Source of the DNA: JBDSWU01 sp038230395
GTDB lineage: Bacteria > Patescibacteriota > Saccharimonadia > Saccharimonadales > UBA4665
Direction of reading: 5' to 3'
NCBI GenBank assembly: GCA_038230395.1
Contig: JBBRNI010000001.1
Coordinates: 222,429-286,428 of the forward strand
DNA length: 64,000 nucleotides
Part shown: positions 25,347 to 33,313 of the stretch, in pieces
How the letters are laid out: every line of letters begins with the position of its first letter
Position numbering within the stretch: the first letter of the stretch is position 1
Notes under the pieces: generated by a model
The model's database searches: none
Told to the model about the DNA's origin: nothing
What the model saw: the letters and a program-made list of their open reading frames with translations, nothing else
Translations under genes and position numbers: made by a program

Positions 25347-26936
25347 CTAGCCGGAATGTCGGCTGTTGTGGCGGCTATGGTAACGGTGACGATGGTGACG
25401 ACCTCGAGGATGTATAGCATTGATTTGGTGCAGAGTTGGTAGATGTGGGATTACCCGCATGACGGGTATACAGACGTTACGACCTTTCCAAATGACTTCG
25501 CTGAACTCGTATTGCCACATAGAATAGTTGAGTAAGCAGATGTCATAGGCCGCGGCGAACGGGAAAAGCCACAAACCGCGCACTAAGCGCCGTTGGTAGG
25601 TGACGCAAACTACTTGACTGTACACGTAGCTCAGCAACGTACAGCAGCCAATATTTATAATCGCCAGCAGCCATCTTTGAGAGGCAAGGCAATAAACAAG
25701 GTTTATGTAAGGCACCACTAGTAACACTAGCTCGATTAATGAAACGAGCGCTGTTAGCTCTACACGTCGGTGTAAGCTAGGATAGCGTGTTCGAACTGCC
25801 GTGGCTCGCTGGTCATCAAAACTTTTAGCACACGATAGACCAAGCTGTTCACCACTCTGCAAAAAGCTGTAGCCATCCTGGTGGAGCGCAGCGTAGCGAG
25901 CAAAATACCTCTCCGGCTGGACCGCTCGGCTAACTGCAGCCAGCCCACCTGAATCCATCAGTAATTGTTTTTGCACCAGCCAGCAGCTGCTTAGTACCGG
26001 AGGCCGATCCAACCAACGCCGGGGTAGGACAAGCTCCCAGGCATAACGACCCGGTTGTACTAGCAACGCTTCGAGCTTAAACCTTGAAGGTATGTGGTTA
26101 CGAGGCATAATACTTAGCATGGTTTTTTGTCGATCAAGCAGAGTTTCGACGATGGCAGTTAAACTATTGGGCTCAAAGCGGGAGTCCACCCCGCAAAATA
26201 GTATTAGGTCACCATTGGCTTCTTCGAGTAATTGCTGATAAGCATGATTTTTTGCTAACCAATTATCTGGCGGCGCGCTACCAGCTATAAAACGAACTCC
26301 GTCATGGGCGAATTGTCTAATAATTTCTGGGGTACGCTGATTTTGTGAGCAATCATCTAGCACAAGTATTTCTAACTTTAGATAGCGACTGCTTACCAAT
26401 GTCTGCAGGCAGGCCTCTAAATCTGAAGTCTCGTTACGTGCTGGGATGGCTACAGTTAAAGTTGGCAAGTCATGCTCATCACGGCTAGCCATGATTTTGG
26501 GCGCAGACGTCACCCGAACTTGATGATCAACTGTATGAGCAAAAAATCCAGCGGCAAATAAATCCAGTAGCGACACACCAAGTAGCCAGTTGTTGGTCGT
26601 AATGTTGAAGAATTCTTGGGCACCGAGAAGGCTACCTAGGAACAACTGGGAAATAATTAAAACCAGGCTAGCGCGGCGGGCCAGGTGATTCACATAATCA
26701 TCTTGCAAGCTACGGTGAGTTAAACGTTCAATGTTAACAATGCGGTACAGCGTTAATAACCCAATAATAACAGTGATGACGTCTAGCCTGACATACATCA
26801 AAGCACCTACCCCAAAGGCTAATAAAATAGTCAGAATATCAGTCAACCAGCGACGCACAAGGTAGCTATTCATAAGTAGTATGACTTCGAACACGGCTGT
26901 CAGCACCATATAAATAAGCACGAGCATAATAGTCAT
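25347..26936 (-). CDS. Membrane glycosyltransferase, family 2
   Basis: A 529-residue membrane GT2. Residues 1-155 hold four or five helices. The GT-A domain starts LTVAIPARNETSDLEACLQT (around residue 170), with LVLDDCSQNQRTPEI, NWLAKNHAYQQLL and a D-x-D-like CGVDSRFEP. C-terminal helices follow. The LAKNHA element recalls CrtQ-like transferases, but no acceptor can be named. The last ~20 residues are almost only His and Arg (PRGRHHRHRYHSRH), an unusual basic, potentially metal-binding cytoplasmic tail. It converges on the kinase gene 26 nt away. Confidence 0.8.
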   Translation of the reverse strand: MTIMLVLIYMVLTAVFEVILLMNSYLVRRWLTDILTILLAFGVGALMYVRLDVITVIIGLLTLYRIVNIERLTHRSLQDDYVNHLARRASLVLIISQLFLGSLLGAQEFFNITTNNWLLGVSLLDLFAAGFFAHTVDHQVRVTSAPKIMASRDEHDLPTLTVAIPARNETSDLEACLQTLVSSRYLKLEILVLDDCSQNQRTPEIIRQFAHDGVRFIAGSAPPDNWLAKNHAYQQLLEEANGDLILFCGVDSRFEPNSLTAIVETLLDRQKTMLSIMPRNHIPSRFKLEALLVQPGRYAWELVLPRRWLDRPPVLSSCWLVQKQLLMDSGGLAAVSRAVQPERYFARYAALHQDGYSFLQSGEQLGLSCAKSFDDQRATAVRTRYPSLHRRVELTALVSLIELVLLVVPYINLVYCLASQRWLLAIINIGCCTLLSYVYSQVVCVTYQRRLVRGLWLFPFAAAYDICLLNYSMWQYEFSEVIWKGRNVCIPVMRVIPHLPTLHQINAIHPRGRHHRHRYHSRHNSRHSG

Positions 26937-27093
26937 ACTAGTACGATAGCATAGTCCCCTTGACCGATGTAGACTGTTCTGATAAACTTGACACAGTTGG
27001 CCTACAGATCATGTAGGCTTTTTGTTTGGGAATAGTATAGAGTAAACATTAATAGCAGTCTGTGTAATCGAAGTAATCAAGCTAGGAGCAGGT

Positions 27094-27492
27094 GTGGCAG
27101 ATACTGAAAAGAAAACTACAAAACGGCTCGTCAAAAACCCTGAAACTTTCCGTGAAAAAGCGCTTAAAGCTACAGAGGCAAGCGACAAACCAAAGCGTTC
27201 GCTAAAACTCAAGCAGACTAGTGGCAAGGTTACACAACCAGTACTTGGCCCAATTGGCCGGCTCCTGAACAAAGTTTTCAATCGACAGCCTTTTATATTG
27301 ATCAGTCGCATTCTGCTTCCACGATATTTTCGTGACAGTTGGCGTGAATTACGCCTCGTGTCATGGCCAAGCCGTAGGCAGTCCCGGGACCTGACCTACG
27401 CAGTACTTGCTTTCGCGGTCGTGTTTGGCTGCGTTGTAGCCCTCGTCGATTACGGCTTAGATAAGATATTCAGGGGCATTCTACTCAAGTAA
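27094..27492 (+). CDS. secE: Protein translocase subunit SecE
   Basis: A 132-residue SecE with a Lys-rich N-terminal extension (residues 1-70). The conserved amphipathic segment is DSWRELRLVSWPSRRQSRDLT, followed by a single membrane helix (AVLAFAVVFGCVVALV). It is a subunit of the SecYEG channel. It starts at GTG behind GGAGCAG, and sits directly before nusG in the classical secE-nusG-rplK-rplA order. Confidence 0.92.
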   Translation: MADTEKKTTKRLVKNPETFREKALKATEASDKPKRSLKLKQTSGKVTQPVLGPIGRLLNKVFNRQPFILISRILLPRYFRDSWRELRLVSWPSRRQSRDLTYAVLAFAVVFGCVVALVDYGLDKIFRGILLK

Positions 27493-27536
27493 TCCATCTA
27501 AATTAATCAACTACTTAAAGTAAAAAAGGACAATAT

Positions 27537-28088
27537 ATGATCAATAGCACTAAACGATACGATGCTAGCAAGCAGTGGTACGCCATTCATACCTACAGCG
27601 GTTACGAAGAAAAAGTTGCCGAAAGCATTCGCCAGCGGGCCGAATCCCTGGATATGAACGATAAGATCTTTCAGGTACTGGTACCTAAAGAAAAAATGAT
27701 TGAAATCAAGAACGGTAAGCGACGAGTCGTAGAAAAGCGTATTTTTCAGGGCTACGTCTTGGTAGAAATGAAATTGTCCGAAGATGCTTGGTACATTGTG
27801 CGCAACACACCTTCAGTTACCGGCTTCGTTGGTTCAGGCACAGATCCAACGCCTGTCGAGCAAGATGAGATTGAAAAGATTCAGAAGCGTATGGGCTTGG
27901 AGCAGCCTAAGCACAAAATTGACTTTAACCTTGGTGACGTCGTTAACATCACTGACGGTCCATTTAAGGGCTTTGATGGTTCAATAAATGAAATCGACCC
28001 CCAGAAGGGCAAACTCAAAGTGCTGGTTAACATGTTTGGACGAGAAACTCCCGTCGAACTTGATTCGCTCCAAGTTAAGCGCGTGTAA
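27537..28088 (+). CDS. nusG: Transcription termination/antitermination protein NusG
   Basis: A 183-residue NusG. The NGN domain starts KQWYAIHTYSGYEEKVAESI and includes GYVLVEM. The C-terminal KOW domain is visible as GDVVNITDGPFKGFDGSINEI. It binds RNA polymerase and couples it to Rho or the ribosome. AAAAAGGACA precedes the ATG. Its role in pausing may matter for the attenuators at 36 kb. Confidence 0.95.
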   Translation: MINSTKRYDASKQWYAIHTYSGYEEKVAESIRQRAESLDMNDKIFQVLVPKEKMIEIKNGKRRVVEKRIFQGYVLVEMKLSEDAWYIVRNTPSVTGFVGSGTDPTPVEQDEIEKIQKRMGLEQPKHKIDFNLGDVVNITDGPFKGFDGSINEIDPQKGKLKVLVNMFGRETPVELDSLQVKRV

Positions 28089-28125
28089 AGTCAATCTATA
28101 CTCTAGCTCAATCATTTCTAACTAA

Positions 28126-28154
28126 TTGCGCATGTTAGGTAATTGTGTTAATAT
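28126..28154 (+). promoter_or_regulatory. Promoter of the 49-codon small gene
   Basis: TTGCGC, 17-bp spacer, TAATAT, then 6 nt to the ATG at 28161. Confidence 0.6.
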
Positions 28155-28160
28155 ATTAGA

Positions 28161-28310
28161 ATGATTGAATCATATCCACATCAATACGCCGACGGCCCTA
28201 GCAGCTTAGAGGCTGTGCTTATAGATCCTGACACTAACGGTGAATTACTCGCCAGCGTTGAGATTGATAATGTCTTTGGTCGTGCCATTGATACCTATGT
28301 TGTTTTGTAG
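28161..28310 (+). CDS. Small protein gene between nusG and rplK (49 aa)
   Basis: A 49-residue reading frame starting MIESYPHQYADGPSSLEAVL and rich in Asp/Glu. It is placed 6 nt after a good -10 with a matching -35, the same leaderless layout as larger genes here. It does not look like a membrane or toxin peptide. The -35 of the rplK promoter lies within its last codons, so its transcription and rplK initiation may interfere. It could be a true small protein or a regulatory upstream ORF of the L11 operon. Confidence 0.45.
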   Translation: MIESYPHQYADGPSSLEAVLIDPDTNGELLASVEIDNVFGRAIDTYVVL

Positions 28311-28316
28311 TACAAT
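28288..28316 (+). promoter_or_regulatory. Promoter of the rplK-rplA operon
   Basis: TTGATA, 17-bp spacer, TACAAT. Transcription should start near 28323, leaving a leader of about 95 nt before rplK. Confidence 0.65.
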
Positions 28317-28322
28317 TACATC

Positions 28323-28416
28323 TGTTACAGACCAACTAATTACCACTCAAATCGTGGGAGACGCTGGCAGCTCAGCTTCATAGAGCATACCGCGTCGCTA
28401 AAGGAGATCTAAGATT
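28323..28416 (+). promoter_or_regulatory. Structured 5' leader of rplK (possible ribosomal-protein autoregulatory site)
   Basis: The leader carries ATCGTGGGAGACGCTGGC around 28350-28370 and AAGGAG before the rplK ATG. Leaders of L11 operons often contain an L1-binding hairpin that mimics rRNA. A GTAGGAGGCC...GGCC hairpin also precedes rplA (28885-28905). The assignment is by analogy only. Confidence 0.35.
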
Positions 28417-28845
28417 ATGGCGAAAATCGTCAAAGCAAACCTCAAGATGAAGCTCAAAGCTGGCCAAGCCAGCGCAGCACCACCCGTTGGTTCCACTCTC
28501 GGTCAGTACGGCGTTAATATGATGGATTTCATCAATCCATTCAATGATTTAACTCGTGATCAAATGGGCGCAACTGTTACCGCTCACATCACTGTGTTCG
28601 ATGACCGCACCATGGCTTTCCGGGTTGTAGGCATGCCAACAGATGATCGGATTCGCGCTGAACTCGGGATCCAAAAAGGTTCCGGCAAGCCAAACTCAGA
28701 GAAAGTCTCTAAGAAACTAACTCAAGCGCAACTAACCAAAATCGCCACCGAAAAAGCACACGATATGAACGCTGATGACATCCCGGCTATCATGAAGATG
28801 GTTGCTGGCACCGCTCGCTCAATGGGAGTTGAAGTCGAAGCTTAA
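28417..28845 (+). CDS. rplK: 50S ribosomal protein L11
   Basis: A 142-residue L11 of normal length: KMKLKAGQASAAPPVGSTLG at the N-terminus, and KSGKPNSEKVSKKLT-like and GTARSMGVEVEA segments at the C-terminus. It binds the GTPase-associated centre of 23S rRNA. AAGGAG lies 8 nt before the ATG. Confidence 0.97.
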   Translation: MAKIVKANLKMKLKAGQASAAPPVGSTLGQYGVNMMDFINPFNDLTRDQMGATVTAHITVFDDRTMAFRVVGMPTDDRIRAELGIQKGSGKPNSEKVSKKLTQAQLTKIATEKAHDMNADDIPAIMKMVAGTARSMGVEVEA

Positions 28846-28930
28846 TAGCTAATAAAAGACCAAACAGATTCATTAATTAAATTTGTAGGAGGCCACAATA
28901 GGCCGTTTGCACTACGAAAGGATACAAATC

Positions 28931-29875
28931 ATGGCAGACAAGAAAACTAAGAAAGAACAGATCGTTGAAGCGACAGAAGTTGTAGAAGCTCCAACCAATC
29001 AAACGGTAACTGTTGAAGAAACCGAAGTTGATACAGAAGCGCAGCAAGATAAAGTCGCTAAAGCTGGCAAGCGAAGCGCCAAGGCTATCGAAGAAACTGA
29101 AGTTAAAGCTGCCAAAGCAGAGCGCAAAGCCTCTGACGCCGACGAAGCTGATAAACCAAAGCAACACAGCAACCCAACTCGTAGCCGCCTGGCTCGCCGT
29201 GGCAAAGGTTTTCGCAAAAGCTCCGAGTTAATTACTGTCGACAAGGCTTACAGTCTCGATGAAGCAATTGCCCTTGCCAAAAAGACCAGCCATGTTAAGT
29301 TTGACGCTTCTGTTGAGCTACATGTCAATCTTAGTGTTGACCCTCGTCAGGCAGACCAAAACATCCGCGACAACTTGGTATTGCCAGCCGGCACTGGCCG
29401 TGTCATCAAAATTGCCGTATTAACCGAAGACGATACGGCTGCCATCAAAGCAGGTGCGGACATCGCCGGTGTCGACAACATATTAGCTGAGTTAGAAAAG
29501 GGTGTTATGAACTTTGACATCTTGATCTGTACGCCCGCACTTATGGGACGACTTGGCAAGTACGCGCGAGCTCTCGGGCCACGCGGTCTGATGCCAAACC
29601 CTAAAAGTGGCACAGTCACTAACGATATCCAGAAGGCAATTGCTGAGGCTAAAGCAGGTAAAGTAGAATATCGAGTTGACTCAACCGGTATTGTTCACTT
29701 AGCCATTGGCAAAGTCAGCTTCACTGAAGTCCAGCTCATGGAGAACGTTCAAGCGGTACTAGCTAGCATTAAGGCCAATAAGCCGGCTAGCATTAAGAGT
29801 ACCTATTTCAAGGCTGCTCATGTGACTACTAGCATGGGTCCCTCGATAAACGTTGATCTAGGAAGCATTAACTAG
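28931..29875 (+). CDS. rplA: 50S ribosomal protein L1 with long N-terminal extension
   Basis: A 314-residue L1, about 80 longer than usual. Residues 1-78 form a Lys/Glu/Ala-rich, low-complexity extension. The canonical protein begins at GKGFRKSSELITVDKAYSLD. The signature ALGPRGLMPNPKSGTVT is present, as is KAGKVEYRVDSTGIVH. The ATG at 28931 is preceded by GAAAGGA; the region before it holds a GGCC-ACAATA-GGCC hairpin. Followed by a strong terminator. Confidence 0.95.
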   Translation: MADKKTKKEQIVEATEVVEAPTNQTVTVEETEVDTEAQQDKVAKAGKRSAKAIEETEVKAAKAERKASDADEADKPKQHSNPTRSRLARRGKGFRKSSELITVDKAYSLDEAIALAKKTSHVKFDASVELHVNLSVDPRQADQNIRDNLVLPAGTGRVIKIAVLTEDDTAAIKAGADIAGVDNILAELEKGVMNFDILICTPALMGRLGKYARALGPRGLMPNPKSGTVTNDIQKAIAEAKAGKVEYRVDSTGIVHLAIGKVSFTEVQLMENVQAVLASIKANKPASIKSTYFKAAHVTTSMGPSINVDLGSIN

Positions 29876-29905
29876 AGCTACAGTCTGTTTGTTCGAAGTA
29901 AGATT

Positions 29906-29934
29906 AGACCACCACAGAAATGTGGTGGTCTTTA
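29906..29934 (+). terminator. Terminator of the rplK-rplA operon
   Basis: AGACCACCACA-GAAA-TGTGGTGGTCT, a perfect 11-bp stem with a GAAA loop and a short T-rich tail. It ends only about 14 bp before the -10 of the next gene. Confidence 0.85.
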
Positions 29935-29947
29935 ATGTGATTATTTG

Positions 29948-29953
29948 TATACT
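29948..29953 (+). promoter_or_regulatory. -10 element giving a leaderless P-loop gene
   Basis: TATACT, 6 nt before the ATG at 29960. The same TTGTATACT sequence with the same 6-nt spacing occurs at the VanY gene (53213-53221). Confidence 0.55.
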
Positions 29954-29959
29954 GTACCC

Positions 29960-30706
29960 ATGATACTTGTAGGCATAAGCGGTGCAATTGACCATGGTAA
30001 GACCAGCTTGGCCGAATTCCTGAGAGCCGCCACACCATCCGCCAGTCACCTCGAATCCTCGGATGTTGTTATAGAAGTAGCCAATGCCCTGCGTAATAGC
30101 GGGCCGTCGCCAATGGCTGACAACATTCCAGCTATTCTTAATTGGCTTCAGTCTTTACCAGCGATATTGCTTACCTACACGCACACGACTATTACCTTTG
30201 AAGCTCTTAATATCAGCGCAGAAAGATTTGTTTCATCACCACAAGAGTTCACTACACTTATAGGCTATTTGCGTATAATGGAGCTGCAGCCAGAATTAGC
30301 TACCAAGCCAATCAACTCAACTAATAAAGATGATTTTCGTATGTTATTACAGTGGCTAGGTGGATATTTAGCCAAAAATGTCAGTGGCACATTATGGTAC
30401 GACGAAATTATAAGGCTAGCTCATGCGACCGGCAATGATTTTATTATTGCCGGAGGTGTCAGGTTTTTGGAGGACGCCGCCTGCATACGCCAGGCCGGTG
30501 GTTTTATTCTGAATGTTGTTCGTCCAACGTTCGGAGAGCAAGAATCACAGGATATTACCGAGAATGAGCGTGCTCTTATATCACCAGATTGCGTAGTTGT
30601 TAATGATTCATCATTAGAAGCTCTAAAATTGGTTGCCAACCAGATATATATCGATCTAACAAATGGGACTCTCCAAGCAAGTTATCAAGCTAGTTTGCTT
30701 GGCTAG
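29960..30706 (+). CDS. P-loop nucleotide(-monophosphate) kinase-like protein
   Basis: A 248-residue protein opening MILVGISGAIDHGKTSLAEF, a Walker A variant (G-x4-D-H-G-K-T-S). FIIAGGVRFLEDAACIRQAGG resembles the Walker B/strand region of deoxynucleotide monophosphate kinases, and the C-terminus (VVNDSSLEALKLVANQIYIDL) fits the same fold. Function inferred from fold only. I choose 29960 because a -10 overlaps any earlier start. It converges on the MprF-like gene. Confidence 0.6.
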   Translation: MILVGISGAIDHGKTSLAEFLRAATPSASHLESSDVVIEVANALRNSGPSPMADNIPAILNWLQSLPAILLTYTHTTITFEALNISAERFVSSPQEFTTLIGYLRIMELQPELATKPINSTNKDDFRMLLQWLGGYLAKNVSGTLWYDEIIRLAHATGNDFIIAGGVRFLEDAACIRQAGGFILNVVRPTFGEQESQDITENERALISPDCVVVNDSSLEALKLVANQIYIDLTNGTLQASYQASLLG

Positions 30707-30715
30707 AAACTAGGG

Positions 30716-32422
30716 CTACTTCTTTACGCGCATTGTACGCATTAGCGCCGTTACGCTGCGTGTGAAGCCCCGTATACCACCCTGATAAGCGATATAGCGG
30801 TCACGCCACTCTGGTTCATACTTGGCCTTGAAGCGGTAAAGGCCACTGAAGGAATACAGCCGATCACCGTTGGCGAAGGTAAAACGGAGCATGTTGTGTA
30901 TCAACCCCGACCGCTCGTCATCGTCAACATTATCAAGCCCCGTAAGCGGGCACAGTCCTAGGTTTAGGCTTTTATATCCCGCTTCGCTTAGAGCCGCAGC
31001 AAAGTGAATTAACAAAAAGTCAGTTATGTTCCCAAGACTACTTTGGGTGTTACGTAACAGATCATAAGTTGCTTCTTCAGTATCAAAGCTAGCTGGCAGC
31101 TGGTTAACAAATGCTTGGATTGTGCCCGCAGCGTCGCGGACCACCATAACGGGGCAGTACTGCATATACTCATCGCTATAGTAGCCCATCGCAAAACCCC
31201 GTTCAACACGGCCTCCACGTTCTAACCAGTCATCAGAAATATCATGCAAGCGGTTTAATACGGCCTGGTGGTGGGGTGGCTGCAATAGTTCAGCCGTGTA
31301 ACCTTGTTTGGTGAATTTGTTACGAATGTGGCGGAAGTATTTATTGCCAACCACGTTAGTCTCAAAATGAGCCAGCTCAACGACAGCTTCTTGGCCCAGT
31401 TTTTGCAAAGCAAAGCCACGAGCCTCGTATAGTTTACGATGTGATTCTTGGATGTGTACGTAAGTGGGTAGCCAATCGTTTTGGTAGCATAACTCTCCAA
31501 AAGAGTCTACAACTGGCCCATATCTTTTTGGGTCACCGGCTGGATCACCCAAGCATATAGCCACTCCTCGCCATACATGATAGGCTAATCCGCCCCTGTC
31601 CGTAACGTCAAAAAAGTATTGCTTATCATGTGGCCACAACTTAAAGTAATCTTCACTTGGTGCACCGTATTCGTCTAGCAGAGCTTTCATATGCTGTCTG
31701 GTAACTGTTTGGTCACTCAGACGAAGACGCAAAGGCTGAAATAGCGCAACAATCACGTACACAAAGGCCGCTGTACTAACAAAAGACAACGAATCAACAA
31801 ATATACTAGCCCTACGGGTTGCCGGATGTAGGGGGTGATTAGTTGTTAAGTCAAATTGATCGAGTGTGTAATGGACGGCCGAGCCAATTTTTATTTCTTG
31901 GTGAAAATCTGTTTTATCTAGTAGCGTGAAGCCGGTCACACCGTAAACGAAGGCCGCGACCAATATTAATAACGAAAGTTTGGAAGCTGATCTAAAGCCT
32001 TGATGGTCACTCTTAACAATAAATTCTCGTCTAAATACAACCAATAGGCTTAAGACCATAACTGGCAACACGACTGAACGCACCAGTATTATGAGTGTAA
32101 GATTATGTAAAACAACATCACCTATTAACGGCGCCAAGCTTATACCAAGCAGGAACACGTAGGCGAGTATGCTAACAACCCAAGCCGTGTACTTGCGACG
32201 ACCAAGTAAGCTCCCTAGGTAAATAAGACTAAGTCCGATCAGCAGCGGAATATCAATAACCAGACTGTTTATAAGGTGTGGGCCGCGACGAACAGCTAGT
32301 TCATCAAGTAGTACACTAGCTAATAAGAAAAATCCATGAGCCCCAACTAGCAAACTAATAAAGCGCGCAACAAAATGGCGACTGGCTGTGAGGGAATGAC
32401 TTACATGAGGAAGCTTTGGCAT
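30716..32422 (-). CDS. MprF-like membrane protein with DUF2156 (aminoacyl-phospholipid synthase type) domain
   Basis: A 568-residue protein. Residues 20-250 contain seven or eight membrane helices. The C-terminal ~310 residues form a cytosolic DUF2156 domain with the GNAT-like fold of lysyl-phosphatidylglycerol synthases: KQYFFDVTDRGGLAYHVWRG, AICLGDPAGDPKRYG, YEARGFALQKLGQEAVVEL, and RHIRNKFTKQGYTAELLQPP. It would transfer an amino acid from aminoacyl-tRNA to a lipid, altering membrane charge. The membrane part is shorter than in full MprF flippases. A minus-strand TACAAT lies 8 nt before the ATG. Confidence 0.8.
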   Translation of the reverse strand: MPKLPHVSHSLTASRHFVARFISLLVGAHGFFLLASVLLDELAVRRGPHLINSLVIDIPLLIGLSLIYLGSLLGRRKYTAWVVSILAYVFLLGISLAPLIGDVVLHNLTLIILVRSVVLPVMVLSLLVVFRREFIVKSDHQGFRSASKLSLLILVAAFVYGVTGFTLLDKTDFHQEIKIGSAVHYTLDQFDLTTNHPLHPATRRASIFVDSLSFVSTAAFVYVIVALFQPLRLRLSDQTVTRQHMKALLDEYGAPSEDYFKLWPHDKQYFFDVTDRGGLAYHVWRGVAICLGDPAGDPKRYGPVVDSFGELCYQNDWLPTYVHIQESHRKLYEARGFALQKLGQEAVVELAHFETNVVGNKYFRHIRNKFTKQGYTAELLQPPHHQAVLNRLHDISDDWLERGGRVERGFAMGYYSDEYMQYCPVMVVRDAAGTIQAFVNQLPASFDTEEATYDLLRNTQSSLGNITDFLLIHFAAALSEAGYKSLNLGLCPLTGLDNVDDDERSGLIHNMLRFTFANGDRLYSFSGLYRFKAKYEPEWRDRYIAYQGGIRGFTRSVTALMRTMRVKK

Positions 32423-32430
32423 CTATTACT

Positions 32431-32436
32431 ATTGTA
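32431..32436 (-). promoter_or_regulatory. -10 element of the MprF-like gene
   Basis: TACAAT on the minus strand, 8 nt from the ATG at 32422; near-leaderless. No clear -35. Confidence 0.45.
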
Positions 32437-32599
32437 CTAAAATATGCTTCCTATGTCTTAAGCTTAAGCTTATAAACATTTATTTGCGTAAAAATCACAT
32501 TATTATTGTACTTGCACTTCTGGGAGTTGAGCCGTTAAAATGGATATTAGACAAATGGAGTAAATATAACCAGCGCCGCCGAGGTACAAGCAGTAGCCT

Positions 32600-33313
32600 A
32601 TGTCAGTTTATAGTAACACCCAGATTCGCCAAGCCATTAGTGACAATCATATTATTTGCCACCCGTTTGATCCTAAGCATGTTGCGCATGCTAGTCTTGA
32701 TGTCACTCTCGGCTATTATTATTACCGTATCGAAAAAATGAACGATCGGACTATTTATAATCCTTTCGATCGTGAAGATGTTGAACGTTACTTCGACGGC
32801 CCATATAAGGCTATGCCTCACGGCGAATGGTGTGCCCTAAACGGTTTTAAGCCTGTTGCTAATATTCCGCTTGATCACCCGGTTATTAGCCTTAAGCCTC
32901 GGGAGCGCATACTGGCCCATACTCACGAATTTTTTGGAATCTTACCGCCCGGAGCTTGTGAAGTCCGCAGCCGCTCTAGTTGGGGCCGTAATGGAATTGC
33001 CGTCTGTTTTGACGCTGGTTGGATTGACCCTGGTTACATTAACCGTTTGACCCTAGAGATCTATAATTTAAACGAGCGCGAGACCATTCTATTGCCAGTT
33101 GGCGAACGTACTGCTCAGATCATTTTTCACGAAACTGGCCCTGTGGATGGTAACTATGGCGCAGGACGTGATAATGGTTTTAGCGGCAAATACCAGCAGG
33201 GAACTGACCTCGAGACCATTATCAAAACTTGGTCGCCAGATTTGATGCTCCCCAAAGCTTACACCGACATGCGCAGCTTACCCAAAAAGATCGAAGGATT
33301 ATCTTATGAGTAG
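32600..33313 (+). CDS. dcd: dCTP deaminase / dUTPase-family protein
   Basis: A 237-residue trimeric dUTPase-fold protein. The signature is EVRSRSSWGRNGIAVCFDAGWIDPGYINRLTLEI (split here across residues 114-147): the R-S-S-x-x-R-x-G substrate loop and the deaminase-type A-G-W-I-D-P-G-Y. It converts dCTP to dUTP (or dUMP if bifunctional). It overlaps the following tmk-thyX fusion by 8 nt, so the products of the two genes act in one path from dCTP to dTDP. It is about 45 residues longer than E. coli Dcd, mostly in an insert around residues 50-85. Confidence 0.85.
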   Translation: MSVYSNTQIRQAISDNHIICHPFDPKHVAHASLDVTLGYYYYRIEKMNDRTIYNPFDREDVERYFDGPYKAMPHGEWCALNGFKPVANIPLDHPVISLKPRERILAHTHEFFGILPPGACEVRSRSSWGRNGIAVCFDAGWIDPGYINRLTLEIYNLNERETILLPVGERTAQIIFHETGPVDGNYGAGRDNGFSGKYQQGTDLETIIKTWSPDLMLPKAYTDMRSLPKKIEGLSYE

